DNA of 64,000 nucleotides from Drosophila miranda (taxonomy: Eukaryota; Arthropoda; Insecta; Diptera; Drosophilidae), in contig NW_022881603.1 in assembly GCF_003369915.1 (NCBI RefSeq), positions 10,957,249 to 11,021,248 on the forward strand, in the 5' to 3' direction. A model generated the notes under the pieces. The model did not search any database, was not told where the DNA came from, and saw only the letters and a program-made list of their open reading frames with translations. This document shows positions 25,517-38,660 of this stretch, in pieces (the stretch's first letter is position 1; each line of letters begins with the position of its first letter). A program made the position numbers and the translations under genes.

Positions 25517-25995
25517 CTGACGTGGGTAGCGAGTGGGTGTATGGGAGGTTGCTTCAATTAGCTTATAGTTCGATAAAAAATCCTGGTATGAATGGGTTCT
25601 ATTTTCTCAAAGTTTCTATCTAAAATCTAAATGCCATGATCCTATAGGAACCTCTACAAGACTACTATATATATTATTTTTATTTGTTCTATTTCTATCT
25701 CGAGACTCTCGCGTTACCCTTCACTTCTCCCTCTAAGAACCCATCCATTGGATACCATAGCAGAACCTAGACAGCCACTTATAGAGCTTAATGCATCGGT
25801 GATCTTTTTTGAATGCTTTTGAGGCGGCGGCGCGCATTAATTACGAACCATGAACAAGTTCCGGCTTGTTAGATCCGACAAGTACTCGTAAGCCAAGTTA
25901 ATTGGGAAACTGCACGCTACGGTCAGTGGAACCCCATGGCATCCCATATATACAAGGTATATCCCTACATCTGACTATAGAACCCAAACCTATAC
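25517..25995. other. Intron of the zinc-finger gene, copy A
   Basis: A 479-nt intron. The donor GTATAG after KRKG is at 25995 and the acceptor CAG at 25517-25519, both on the minus strand. AT-rich; nothing else seen. Confidence 0.6.
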
Positions 25996-27734
25996 CTTTT
26001 CGCTTGATCAACCGATTGAGATCCTCGAATTTGAGTGCCGGCAACATTTCCTTCTCGGCAGCATCGACCCTTTCCCGATTGGTCATCCGTTTGCGGAGCC
26101 TGGCGGCTGGCTTCAGCGGTGCCGCCTCCACACAGTCCAGCTGGAGGGTTTCGCCACTGGATTGGCTTCGCAAGCGATCCATGGTTTCGGTGATGCGGTC
26201 ACAAGTCTCGATAGGCTTGCGTTTGGCGCGTAGGACGCGCTCCTTTGGCGGAGCTGGTGCTGCTGGTGGATCGTCGTCTTGGGTCACGCACAAGGTGACT
26301 GTGTTTTGAGTGACTTTTGCCCTGGCTCCCTCGGCCTTGCTGCGGACTGCGGGCGTCCCGTTCTTTGGTTGGGGGCGTGCCAGCTTATTTGCTTTAGGAG
26401 GGCTGAGTGGGAGGAGCATGAGTGGAGTTCGCTGATGGATATACATGCTCTCACTACGGTGAGGCGCAAGGCGCAATACGAAGTATCTGTCTACCACAAG
26501 GATACGTTTACAATTACGGATACTGGTGGGGATACGGGGGATTAGTCAACGACAACCAAAGCAACGACAGAGGAGCGATTGGGTTAGGTGTATCTAAGTA
26601 TCTTTAGCTTCTATATCTATAACTATATCTATCCCTTGGTACTCACTTATCACTGTGCACGGCCGAGGTCATGGAGGGGAGCGACATCAGGCTCTGCTTG
26701 GGGGACGTCATGTCGCCGGCGTCCAGCAGATCCTCGTGTTTGCCGGAGTACTTGTTCCGGTTGATCGAGCGCTTCGTCCTATAATTATTCATTGCGAGTG
26801 GAAATTGAAACGGCAAACAGAAAAAATAATTGGAATAATAAATTGGTAGTGTCTGGGTTTGTGGCAAGTGTGTTACTAGTGTCAAACAAGAATACATATG
26901 TCGAAGGACATGTCATCGAAAACCAGGCTTACTTGAGATTGGGCGGCCTGTATGCTTCCTGGCGTCCAGCCGTTCCTTTGCTTTCGACGTCTCCTGGGTG
27001 TTGGTCAGCTTTATGGTGGCCTGAATCGCCTTCTCCTTGCACCACTCCACATGCCGGTCGAATGCCGTTGAAGTTCCGCTCGCAGTGGGGACAGTGCTCG
27101 GAGGCCACACCCTTGATGCGCTTGGCCAGCGAGCGATCGCGGGCTGGTACATGGTTTGGGTCGCCTGCGGGCGATGTTGCAGCACCTCCTGTTCCTGTTG
27201 CTGTGCCCCCTGCTCTACGCACGGAAGTTGCGACGAATGGGCAGAGGAGAGCCCACACTCTGAATATGCAACAGCATCCAGAAGAGAAAAAGAGAAAGAG
27301 AGAGAGAGAAGGAGTTGAGCGATGGCTCGATTGATTGGCAGATGTACTCACGTCTGTTGGTATTGTGGATCCTGTGCCTACGGGATCCCGACTCCCAGCG
27401 GTGGGGGTGTGAACTCCAGACACCTTCTCAGCATTGGGCAGGCCAAAGTTTTTGGGAAGGACATACGTGGAAAGTGCTGTGCCCTCGCGGCGCTGGCGCG
27501 AGGAATCAAAGGTATTGCGCTTCTTTGAGATCTTCTCGCAGACGACGACATGCTTGCGCAGGGCATTCAAGTTGAAGGTGCGGCTGCAGCACGGACAGGG
27601 CGTCAGATCGCTGGGGTTGATGGCCACTATCTCGGGCACGGGCAGCGGCAGTCCTCGGGTGAGCGGCGGCGAAGAGGGCTCCTCCTCCTGCCCGCATTCG
27701 GGCGCTTCCAACTCGGCCTCCGTGTTGAATGTGG

Positions 27735-29147
27735 CTGCGTGGTGCGGTTATATGGAAATAGATAATGTAAGAAATCAATTGTGTTTCTGCGAGCACTTTG
27801 ACAATGTTTTGTATATGCTGTATATTCACAAAATATGTATATATATGTAAATATATGTATGTATGTATATTTTCGCGGTTGCAAGCCAATATTTCGATTT
27901 CGATTTTCAAATCATGGAGATATCAGTGATCGATAACTAAGCAGTGTTTACACCATTATTTAGTTTTAATTGTGAAAAAATCTTTCTCGGTTGTGTGTGG
28001 GCATTAAAAACTAATAATTAACATCACATTATGGGGTAAGCAAAAAAGACCATCAATGATGGCAGCTACTGCCAGACAGCGGCAATCCTATTACAATGCG
28101 AGGCCAGCGGAGCACCCACGACTGGCTGCCAGCAAAGATTACATCAATCAACGGCACGCATGAGACAAGGGGAGCAGAAATTTCCGCAACATCTTGGGAG
28201 TCCTCCCTCCTCCCCCTTCGCGGGGACAGCTTCTCTCGTTTCGATTGAAATCAATGCAAAGTTTTATGTTACGCATTCTTTTCCCAAACCAGCAAAGAGC
28301 CGTTGCACACGACTGCTCTGGCCCGTGTCGGTGCTAATGACGCCCGCAGAATGCAACAGAATCAAATCCACTGCTGCATTATATGAATCCACTCTTCCCA
28401 CTTGAGATCTATAATAATAACAGCATCCCTGTCCAATGGGAGCCTGAGCAGATCTGACTGCATGGAGAGAATAGAGAATGGATGGCAATGATTCGGCCAA
28501 GTGATTTCAGATGGTCAGGAGTTTACTAGATCAAAAGTTGAAAGCCCTACAACTGAGTGATGAATGCAATTTCCAATAGACTATATATGTGTCTGTTCCT
28601 TCTTTCATAATCAAACGATTCCCTATCCACATCCATTCCATCCACTAGTCCGCGTCTAGTCGGTTCCAAGCATTTTCCATAGTCTTTCATGGGTCTTTTC
28701 GTTGCAGCTGTTGTCGGTCCGCTGTTGGGCAAGCTCTATAAGCCACTTAAGACATCAGGCCAATAAATGTGTTGTTTTCTGATGTGCAATAAGGTAAAGC
28801 ATAATTCAAACGGTTTTCTCATTCCAGTTCTTGGCCACACTTTGAACTTCCAACTGTTTGACACTTGGCGATGCTTCCCATGAACCAAAACAGTGGGAAC
28901 CTAATGAAAGGGCCCCGTCCTCTCTTAGTTCTCAGTAAATCATTCAGATTTTCAATTTCGCTTTCATTACGAGTATTTGGTCAAACGGGAGGTGACATCA
29001 TTCGGAATTGATAAGAATACGAGTACTAGAAGGAGTCAATGAAAAGGTCGTCTTGGCATTGGATTCTATGAAGCAGATTAAGCAGCTGTTCCAGCATTTA
29101 CATTTTCCCCCCCACTTAGCGCTTTCACTTGGTCAATTTTGTAGAAA
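27735..29147. other. Large intron of the zinc-finger gene, copy A
   Basis: Non-coding. It includes a TATG/TATATG microsatellite at 27825-27872. No TE or RNA gene is recognised. Confidence 0.5.
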
Positions 29148-29640
29148 CTAAAACGGTTCATTTAGCATTTGTGTATTAGTTGATAATTTGCATTGAAAAT
29201 TACTTGGCTTAATTGCTGGGGCTGTTGCTGTTTCTGATGGTTTGGCATGCAAATGATTGTTAGTTGGATGATTAGTGGACAACACGTCGATCTTATTGAC
29301 AACAATCAGAATGCGTTGCAGTTGATTGTTATTGTTAGTTGCTGCTGCTGTTGTTGTTCCAGGTTCAGTGGGCGTTGCTGCGCCCACACCTGGAGGTGTG
29401 TCCGACTCACTTGACTTGGCATTGGGCAGATTTTTCTTGCCTTTATTGCTGCTGCTGCTGCTGCCGTTGCTGTTGCGTTTGAGGGAAAACGTATTGCGGA
29501 CGCGCGAAAATGTGGACAGCTGTTGCTGCTGATGCTGCTGTTGCTGTTGCGGCAGTGATTGTTGCGCCTCAGTAAGCTGCAACGAGTTGAAAGAACTCTT
29601 CAGCGGCTGCTGTTCAAATACGTTAATGCTGCCATTTCCA
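29148..29640 (-). CDS. Probable poly-Gln exon of the zinc-finger gene
   Basis: A minus-strand open frame with Gln-rich runs (SLPQQQQQHQQQQLS), a basic stretch (RVRNTFSLKRNSNG) and Thr/Asn-rich tails, typical of Drosophila low-complexity exons. It is in the same frame as the MSKK exon upstream, with two TAA codons between them. The downstream splice donor is not clear. It could be a 5' exon of the large gene or a separate small transcript. Confidence 0.4.
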
Positions 29641-29690
29641 CAGCCATTTCCATTTTAGTTTTCGTTTTCCCTTTGATTGCAGAAATTTAG

Positions 29691-29834
29691 TTAAGCTTTT
29701 TCGCTGACCAGCAAATCGTTGAGTTGCTGGTACTCCTCGTAGATGCCCCTACTGTGCCGCTTATTGATTTTGGCCAGTGGCTGAGGCTTCTGCGACTTTG
29801 ATTTAAAGATCTTGTTCCACATTTTCTTGCTCAT
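29691..29834 (-). CDS. Probable first coding exon (MSKKMWNKIFKSK)
   Basis: A 47-codon frame beginning MSKKMWNKIFKSKSQKPQ and containing KRHSRGIYEEYQQLNDLLV, of clear coding composition, then TAA. The basic, lysine-rich start suggests a membrane- or nucleus-directed N-terminus. A donor GTCAGC lies just before the stop, so the stop may be intronic, or it may be a new mutation. It lies 5' of the poly-Gln exon in the same frame. Confidence 0.45.
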   Translation of the reverse strand: MSKKMWNKIFKSKSQKPQPLAKINKRHSRGIYEEYQQLNDLLVSEKA

Positions 29835-32800
29835 CTTCCTCAAAATTTGGAGTACGCGCGTCTCTGATGATTATTCACTTTCCCGATACTTCGTTATTTT
29901 TAAACACATTTCACATTTTCCGCGCTCCGCACCTTTTCGCTCTTTCCAATTGGACTTCTTCTTGCGCCGGCGTCTGGTTCAATTTTGAGCGGCAGCAACA
30001 TCGCCGCCAGCCCGCCAGCAACATTAAGCTCTCGCAAGCAACAAGCTGCCCGCACAGTGGGCCTTTGGACCTTTTGGCGTTAAAAATCATACTTTGGACC
30101 ATACTTATGGCGGGGCTATTTTGGATGTTTTTCCTTCGTAGTTGCGACACATAAATACGTACATATGTCGCTCTAAAACACAAATCGTAGATTGGTGAAC
30201 TTTAAGTGTCCATATTACCTAAATTAAATTTCCTGGAAATTTGAATTTTTAAAATCTCTGAAAGACTTATCATATGCGTGAATCTGAATATTATTCGTAT
30301 TATCCAAGCCGCTCATAGGATTTTTGATTTTGGCCACCTGATATCCACTGTGCGACGTGCCGGCAACATGTTACCGTGCACATTTTGCATGGAATTAAAA
30401 ATAGTTGCACTCCAGTTTTGGCTTTAGCTGCGGTGTGGGTGGGTGGGTGTGGGTGTAGCTGCTACCAGCAACAAAGGCCACCATTCTTTTCCAACTTATT
30501 CCCTCCATTTCTGCTCTGGGTTGTCTGTTTCCCCTTCTCTTGATATTCGCTTGGTGAGGGTGTTGTGGTTTTGAGCAGATATTTGCCACAAAGAGATGAA
30601 ATCATAAATTATGGTATATCTTGATCAATATAGCACATCATGTCAATACAGTTATGCCTATCTGTCTGTTGAAGGTTTAAAGGCACTACATATGTATATC
30701 TTATAGCTGACATTGCGAGTTTATATATGTAAGAGTATCAACAGCTTCGGAATTCGTCTTTGGACTTCCTTTCTTGTTTGTCTTGTCTTTACGGCTGATT
30801 TATTTAAAGCCGTCGCCAACACTGCCGCCCGTTCCGCCGCCAAATGTTGCTGAACCCTTGGCTGCTTAGACCGTAATTCATTCCACTCTGAAATCGGGCA
30901 GAATGACTGCCAATTCCCCCCATTTGAATATATTCGATTTTCTAAATTGAATTAGTCTTTGGCGCGACTTCCTTTCGGGCCATCAGTCAATCAGCCTAAA
31001 GACTAGACATCAAAGTGGATCGTTTCCTGGCCAGTGGGAATTGGGTCCACGACTGGTACTGGGTGTAGTAAGTATGTACATATGTACAATAATATGTAAT
31101 TATGTCCACTTATGGCACTCCAAAGAAACATCAACTTACTTGCATAAGTTGCATAAGTTCGCCAAAAAAGGTAACCGCCATCGGAGTTGCATGTGACAAC
31201 GGCAGCAGCAACATTTGGCGAGCTCAGCAACATTTGGTGTTGCAGGCGGATTACATAAATAAACAGCTGGGAGGGGAGTTGGAGGCGACACATTTGGCTG
31301 AACTGATGAGGACAGAACTCTTTAGAGAGTCTATTAGGTAGCTCATGAAATTTGCCGCAGATATATAAAAAAGATATAGTCAGTAGTAGTCGTAGGGAGA
31401 GGCGCCCGGGGTTGTGGGCGGCATCGTTTGTGGTCGCCCACGCGTCTCGACTCTGACTTGCCCTCAACATCCTGATAATCTCTTATAATTGTCACGCTCT
31501 GAGAGCGCAGCCGAAAATAGAAGATATGTTGCAGTTGCATATACATATGGTTCATACATATGTACATACATGTGCACGATGCATCTATCTCGCTCTACCG
31601 ATTTTCACGCTTTTCACGGCAGACCCCTCGGGACAAAAAAAGGGGCGCGTGCGCATAAATAGTCAAACTTCTCGAATCTAGATGATGTGTTGTATGGATG
31701 GCAAGGCGGCGACATGACACAAGCACAAAAACAAGGCAAAAAAAAGTGAACTTAAAATTTAATATTTCCTATGCACTGAAAGAAATTAGGAGGAAAAATG
31801 TAAGAAACCTGACAGGAAGTCCAACAAACCTATCAGTCTTTAATATGATATTCTACTGAAAAGCATTCTGATTTAAGAATTCTTTTGTACTTCGAAACAT
31901 GTAGTTTATATTATACGTGGTATTATATACTCCAAGCTAATATATTTACAGATAAAATTATAGAGCAACCCAATACCTTATCCATTCAGAATTAACCTCA
32001 GGTGAACTCTAGAAGTTCCCACTTCTGTCTTCTCTTTGAGAGCACTTCCTTTCTTATGATGGAATCTTCTAAATATATTGCGCTAGTGTATCAGAATCGA
32101 ATCATCATATAGATGGCCCCTCTCTATAGCTCTTATAGCTTCTCCCCATCCTCTCTCTCTTCACATATCAACAACATCGGTGCGTCGTATTTTCCACTAA
32201 TTAAGTTCTATTTCTTCCAGTCGTCTCCACTCCACTCCCATCCGTCATCCGTCCCTCCTCTGCTGTAGTGAAATCATTTCAGTTCATTGGCGCGATTTGT
32301 GGTCGGAGGCGAATCGATTTGTGAGTGGCCCACAACGAATTGAATGTTGAGCGAAATTGAATTAGATCATTTATAGTAGATTGAAATCAATTAAAACATA
32401 TCTTTTAGGGGTATGTCATGAATCACTACGAGCTTGGAGTATTTTTTTCCAGTCAAAAGAAGAAAATAGAGGACTGCCGTTCCTCTACAACGAAATACAA
32501 ACATTGCTCATTACTTAAAAACGTTAGTTTAGTTGTTTAAATAAATCGCTTGAATCAAAAACGTAGGAGTTTTTCATCCAAAAATATCAGCAAACTTGAA
32601 GCACAGCAACACTGACCGTAGCGTAGTTTCAAAGCTTAAGCAAAAGCTTTATTTTGCACTCGACGGCTAGCTTTTAGCCGTTGCCGCTTAAAGGAAACTT
32701 CGCGCATTACTCGTAAATTCGTACTTTAATTTGAAAATAATATAAAATTAAGAAACAGCTATCCGTCAATGACAAATTTGCTGATCGAAGAACTCATCTC

Positions 32801-33557
32801 ATCCTAACAAGAGAGTGACTTTGCGATTTCGGCTGGAACACAGTAAATGTTTTGAAAACTGGTTTCGAGCCAGACAATGAAATTCATCTACATATATATA
32901 AATTGCGTTTTGCACAAACTGAATGGATATTTGACTTTGGAATTCATTCTATAAAATAAGCATTGTGTTCGGGCTTTGCTTTGCCACTAAATGTGGTTCA
33001 ATGTCAAGGAAATTCCATGGCAGACAGAGAGGCAGAAAAGGAGGAAACTCAAGTGTGGGCTGCTGGCACATTAAGCCGAGGGAAGTGGGTCATATGCCCC
33101 CCACTGGAGACCATTTAGGCCATATATGCAGATGGGCCATTACAATCTAAATCAGTCAGACAGCCAACCAGGCAGCTGGAGAGTGACAATGGAATACTCG
33201 TAGTTTTTGCTCGTACGAATATTTATTATTTATTATCGGAAACTTGTAAAAACCGACATGGCTAAGGCGGAACGCCCGATTTATGTCAAGCTGCGAGTAT
33301 ATTTATCTGCCCTATGAATATAGCATATAAGTCGAGCCTAGTTTTATTACTTTTTCGTTTCAATTGCAGCTCGAATTCTATTTAATTCTGCTTTGTCTTT
33401 GTTTTGTGGCTGATTTTTGCCAAAAGTTAAGCTGACATTCCTCTTTTGGTTTTTTTAAATTTAATTAAGATTGATTTAGTTTAGTCGACGCTGCTGACTG
33501 CAAATGGAAATTGACAAGAATATGTCAATGTCTCTTGTCTGTTGCTTGGCTTCTTTT
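29835..33557. other. Gene-poor stretch 5' of the zinc-finger gene
   Basis: 3.7 kb of AT-rich DNA with no supported gene. It contains a GT-rich GGGTGGGTGGGTGTGGGTG run near 30435, ATGTACATATGTACA-type motifs near 31075 and 31555, and scattered short ORFs without coding character. It ends at the ISY-like element. Whether it is part of the duplicated unit cannot be tested within the window. Confidence 0.55.
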
Positions 33558-34674
33558 TATACCCGATACTCAAAATGAGTATTGGGGTATATTAGATTTG
33601 TGGTAAAAGTGGATGTGTGTAACGTCCAGAAGGAATCGTTTCCGACCCCATAAAGTATATATATTCTTGATCAGCATCAATAGCCGAGTCGATTGAGCCA
33701 TGTCTGTCTGTCCGTCTGTCCGTCCGTCCGTCTGTCCGTCCGTCCGTCCCCTTCAGCGCCTAGTGCTCAAAGACTATAAGAGCTAGAGCAACGATGTTTT
33801 GTATCCAGACTTCTGTGATATGTCACTGCTACAAAAATATTTCAAAACTTCGCCCCGCCCACTTCCGCCCCCACAAAGGACGAAAATCTGTGGCATCCAC
33901 ATTTTTAAAGATACGATAAAACCAAAAACGCAGAATCGTAGAGGATGACTATATGTTCTAGAATGTAAGATCTCAACCAGATCGTATAATTATTATAGCC
34001 AGAATCAAGAAAACAATTTCAGTCTTTCTCGCTCTGTCTCTCTCTAACACACAGGTTTCATGGTCGGCTTTGCCAATTGCAAAATATGAGTTCAAGGATC
34101 TCAGAACCTATAAGAGCCAGAGCAACCAAATTTGGTATCCACACTCCTGTGATATCGGACCTTGACCGTTTCGTGTCCAAATTTCGCCACACCCCCTTCC
34201 GCCCCCGCAAAGGACGAAAATCTGGGGCATCCACAAATCTCAGAGACTGTTAAGGCTAGAGTAACCCAATTTGGTATCCGCACTTCTGTTAGATCTCACT
34301 ATAAAACAAATATCTCAGAATTTCGCCCCACCCCCTTCCGCACCACAAAGGACGAAAATCTGTTGCATCCACAATATTGCAGATTCGAGAAAACTAAAAA
34401 CGCAGAATAATAGATAATGACCATATCTATCAGACTGCTCAATCTGGATCATATCGGATCATTTTTGTAGCCAAAAGCAAGAAATCAATTTGCACTGGCT
34501 ACGCAGCGCCCGACGTCACGCTCAGACTGATTTTCTGTCTCTCTCGCATGCACTCTTTGTCGTGTCGTTTAATATTAGCGGCGTCTGCCGGAGGAGAGCC
34601 ATACTGACTAAGTATCGGGTATAACTGTAGAGTTGCGGTGTCCGCAGCAACTCACAACGTTCCCCCTCGTTTTT
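33558..34674 (+). mobile_element. ISY/DINE-1-like Helitron at the A/B junction
   Basis: A complete element: TATACCCGATAC start, long CTGTCTGTCCGTC simple repeat (33703-33750), GTATCGGGTATA, a terminal hairpin and a C-rich end. It holds an internal segment near 34220-34360 that the element at 2631-3597 lacks. Its left flank matches nothing at the left edge of copy A. Its right flank is the exact start of the unit, as at 3894. That is the layout of a recombinant element made by exchange between two ISY copies. Confidence 0.78.
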
Positions 34675-37600
34675 ATTTGTTATGGATATGCCCAAAGGAA
34701 TCGACTGGGTCCACAGATAAAGGCGATTCGAGGGCTTGAGTACTTAGAAAGGGTATGCTTAGGAGACTTGATAGATATTCCCTTTTTCCAGTATTTGCAT
34801 AGAATGTGCATTAGAAAATCAAATGCTAATGGTGTTAACCAATCAATGTGAACATTGACTTTCAATTGTATCAATTAAAGTTGTTTTTCATTGCATTGTC
34901 GGGCAAATTGTCAGCATACTTCCCCTTCCCCCCACAAACCGCACAATTAACGCGAACATGATCCATTCACAGTACCCGAAACCGATTAACCGCAGTTCCC
35001 ACCTGTTAGATCATCATTATGAGGGGGAGATCATTATGGGTAGATTATAATACTATAATTGAGGCAACAGGCTTTCGCTTGATCCGTTGAAGAAGAAAGC
35101 CATAAAGAGCAGCACCTATAAAAAATCCCGTAGCCGTACTCGAACAGGTTGAAGTCACACTTTGGAGACTCTGCTTTGTTCCCAGTGCTGATGTCATTCG
35201 GTAATCATCTAAGCCCCGTCCCGTCGCACGGGGTTTGCTTAGAACTCGACAGCACGTCACTCGACTCGAGAGTCGAGAGTAGAGTCGACTAGTCGTGCGA
35301 AGGTTACACACAGAATCTTGTTCTGTTCCGTTCGCCGGATCTCAATTTCAAATCAGAGAACGGACGCGACTCTGTCAATAAGTATTTTTCTGTACACCGC
35401 CCGTGTTTGATGTTAATTGCAGCTCTACCCATGCATACATGTATCCCCTAAATAGTATCTGTGTGCATATCTGTAGCCTTATGCAAATGTCTTGCTGAAA
35501 GCAATAGAAAAGCATTTGCCAGCCTGCCTCTTATTGGGCTTTTTGGAGCGTTGCAAATACGCATAGAAAATATTTACCAACTGTGAAATATGTTGCGTTT
35601 TTTTGTTTTGTGGACGGAGCGGAAAGGAAACCCCACAGAAACTAAAGAAAAAGAAAAACTGATGATTGCTTGATTGGTATTTATTGCTGGAACTGTAAGA
35701 GATTGCGATTTGAAATATGTTATTAAAGATACAGATAGTTATTTCATATATGTATCCATATTTTGTACATAATTTCCTCTCTGTATTCTATTATTATGAT
35801 TATCTCTAGATCTGCATTCAAGTTTTAAATTTTTAACAAATTTCCATTGGGGAAAACTGCCAATTACTCGCCTCTACTTTGTTGATCTTCTCTACCAGGG
35901 CTAACCACATTCCATGCCAACTCATGCTGCCACATGGTTCGACTGCGTCGCCTCGCGAAATTCCAAAAGCTAATTAACGTCAAAGTTAACGAGTCCAAGC
36001 CATTTGGCTTGGGTACAGTAAACACCCCCACACTGACTCCCAATCCCTTGCCCCCATAAGCAAATCAGTTACTTAGCCTCGATCTGCAATTAGCACACAA
36101 ATGGCGACCGAGGAGCCGGCAATGAAATGGCGAAATGCCGGGCCGAAAGGAGTTTCCTCGGGCCACTGTGGGTTTATCGATTACATGGCTATAAATGGTA
36201 TAATGACGCCAGACATTAAAGCCGCACCCAGCTGGCCAGTCGGCGGTGGATGTAATATCCTTTGGCTTGGGGACTGGGGGTTGCCCCGCGTTGTTGTTGT
36301 TTGTGCTTCCGTTGTTTTCTGTTGTTGTGCTGCAAACAACTTTGAGTGGACTTGTTGTGCCCGGCTGGGGCAGCGGTGGCCATGGAGCGATTCCATCCAT
36401 ATGTGGATCCAGTTGGGTTGCCATGTGTTGTCCCTTCTCCTTTAATCTGACCAAATACATCTGATCCTGCAGGGAAGCACCCACTGATTGCCTCCTTGCA
36501 TGCCAACGGTGACCAAACAACCAACCCAAACGAGAGCCTACCAAAGCCAAAAACTAGAGCAAGACTTCCATATACCCCACAAATATATGGTATGTGTGTC
36601 CCTGGCCATATCTTATCGGAAAGATAAAAAAAATGCATGGTAGTAGGCTAAAATCAAAAGAGAAACTGAGCGACCGGAGAACCTTATCTCTACGCTGGGC
36701 TCTGTCCGAGCCTATCAAGATGCAAACAAAATACCAACGCGGATGAGGGATGGGAATTAGCCTAGGAATGGGAATCTCTATATGAGTGCTGGATAACTAC
36801 ATTTTGCGCATTAATTTAATATTTTGTTTCCAATACCTGCGCTATATTTATTCGACTCTGGGGATAATAAGGCAAATTCAAGGTGGAGATATGTCTGGAG
36901 AAAGAATAAACGATGATAAGTTGAGGCTAAGATGTATGGGTATAAAGAGAATGGAAAGTTGAACAAATAGTGAATGAAAAAAGAGGTAAATAAATAGAAA
37001 AGAGCACTAGATCACTAGAATAAATAGAAGCTACAGAGATATCCGATATCTTTAGACTCGATCTAGTATTCCATTAAAGAAATTACACTCTTCCGCTACG
37101 AAACCTTTCCCATCATTAGATAGATACCTTATCTATAGTACTGTCTATAGTACTTCAGTTTATAGTACAACTAGTTGTTTGCTCTCGAGTTCTAGATGTT
37201 TACTTCTCCATAGGTGGGTCTCTCTGTTTGCGTAATGTTCAAGTGTGTTTACCTTATCGATACAGAAAAAACTGCTAATGAACAATTCATGGCTATAATG
37301 GTGACTAAATAATTGGCTATTAATATAGCTAGTTAACTTATCAACAAATTCCAATCCGAAATGAGCTTCAAACTTACCTTGGGGCGGATGAGTATTCCTT
37401 TGGAAGAGTTGCTGGCGCTCTAAGTAATTGAAAATCCTCAAAGTCCGGTCAATGGAGCTCCCCCTTGAGATGGATTAAAGCCCTCTCATATCATATATCA
37501 TATCACAATCACCCATACACACAGACACTCGCACTCACACAGGTAGAACGGAAAAGTGGGATCAACCTTCTGGGCGCCACTTTCCCCCTTCCCCTTTCGA

Positions 37601-38660
37601 TAAACGGCTGGCCCCAACAATGAGGAAAGTTTTACTTATTTATGCAATTTTTAAAAGAAATCAGGTTTTATTTTTTCTCAAAAAAATATTTATTGTCTTA
37701 TTTTATTTTTTTGTTTGCTGCACACACGCGACGACAACGACAGCGACGACGGCGACTCCAACGTCTCGGCGATTCAACGAGCGCACAACGAATGAGCCGC
37801 TCCGCATCTCTGAGGCCATTGGGTGCTCTCTGCCTCTGCCCGGCTCTCTGCTCCGCCCTCGCTCAGCTGCGCGTCGTCGTCGCTGGGGCCCGTTCAGAGC
37901 TGCGTCACTACGAAGTGAACTTTTTTTGCAACCCGGTTTGAGCCGAATTTGTTGGGGCCATAATGCGAGCCCATAAGGCCTGCAGGGAAGACAGAGGATT
38001 GCAGGGCAGAAGGTGGGGTAGCAGGGTGTCAGCGTGGGCATCTTGTTAATGTGACAGGTTTCGCCTTTGTTGCAGTCCAAAATGAATGCTTCAATTGATC
38101 TCCACCTCCGCCGAATGGCACTTGTTGCTCGCTTTTTGGCTATTTTTAATTTTTTCGAAATTTCTCCTGAAAAAATGACACTTGACGCGTGTGCACGGGA
38201 TTCTGGCTGGCAGTCGTTTAGATAAATGTTTCCGCTACTGAAATTTATTTGAAACAATTTGAACAGAGCCCGAGAAAACCGGCATAAATTACACAAAGGA
38301 AATGGGCGTGTCAGGTGGGCAACAGCTAAATTAAAACTCCGACGCGTGGCAAAGCGTCTGACAGATCGCACCAGATCGGGTCAGATCCGATCAGACCGGA
38401 ATGCAGGGGCCCACGCTGAAGCAATTACGAGTATGGTTAATTGTTTGGGGAACAAATGTACACGACAATCGAAGAAAAAGGCAACAAATTGATCAAGAAT
38501 CTGATGAGTATACAAAATGTACTATACTTATATTTTTCTAACACTTTACACAGAACAATCACTTTAATAAAATAGCTCTTTGAGGAAAGACTGCCTCCGG
38601 TTGGTAGGATTATATCGTAGACAGAATCAACTTTGTTGACGACGCTTTTTGTACCCTCGA
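34675..38660. other. Gene-poor stretch of copy B
   Basis: Counterpart of 3894-8114, with the 18-bp palindromic stem conserved at 35260-35277. No supported coding sequence. Small indels relative to A include loss of about 27 nt near 38500. Confidence 0.6.

Larger units (their letters stand above)
21520..29834 (-). pseudogene. Large C2HC zinc-finger protein gene, copy A (multiply broken)
   Basis: I do not recognise the gene securely; CG30460 of D. melanogaster is a guess. Exons (minus): 27352-27734 with C2HC finger [20 protein letters not shown]; 26933-27259 with a second finger; 26647-26778; 25996-26431; 24691-25516; 24511-22140 (Ser/Gln-rich, disordered); 22081-21520 ending in a CxxC...CxxC zinc ribbon (FCHECGGRF...FCMECGVRR). 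Introns are GT-AG and phases agree where checked (for example KRKG|PTTIVK). Lesions: a frame change inside the second finger near 27070; TAG for GAG at about 24870; TAG for GAG at 23566; +1 and -1 indels at about 24470 and 24390; a 1-nt loss near 22450. Probable 5' exons lie at 29148-29640 and 29694-29834. Function is unknown; the fingers suggest nucleic-acid or protein binding. Confidence 0.75.
3894..33557. repeat. Segmental duplication, copy A
   Basis: This block is repeated in the same orientation from about 34675. Matching landmarks include the unit start (3898 and 34679), the Sply exons, the LTR element, spondin, GTF3C3, helicase and the zinc-finger gene. The match is read directly as far as 25475, which pairs with the window end. 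The stretch 25517-33557 cannot be tested here but would belong to the unit if the next ISY-like element marks its end. By eye the copies differ by scattered substitutions plus many indels. The unit would be about 29.7 kb without the large TE insertion of copy B. Confidence 0.93.

Noticed and set aside
33703..33750. CTGTCTGTCCGTC array as a satellite or microsatellite locus
   Set aside because: It is the internal simple-repeat block typical of the ISY/DINE-like element and also occurs in shorter form at 2781-2813.
33558..34674. Whole window explained as an assembly duplication artefact
   Set aside because: The copies differ by many substitutions, different indels, a copy-specific LINE-type insertion with target duplication and different TE deletions, which an artefact would not create.
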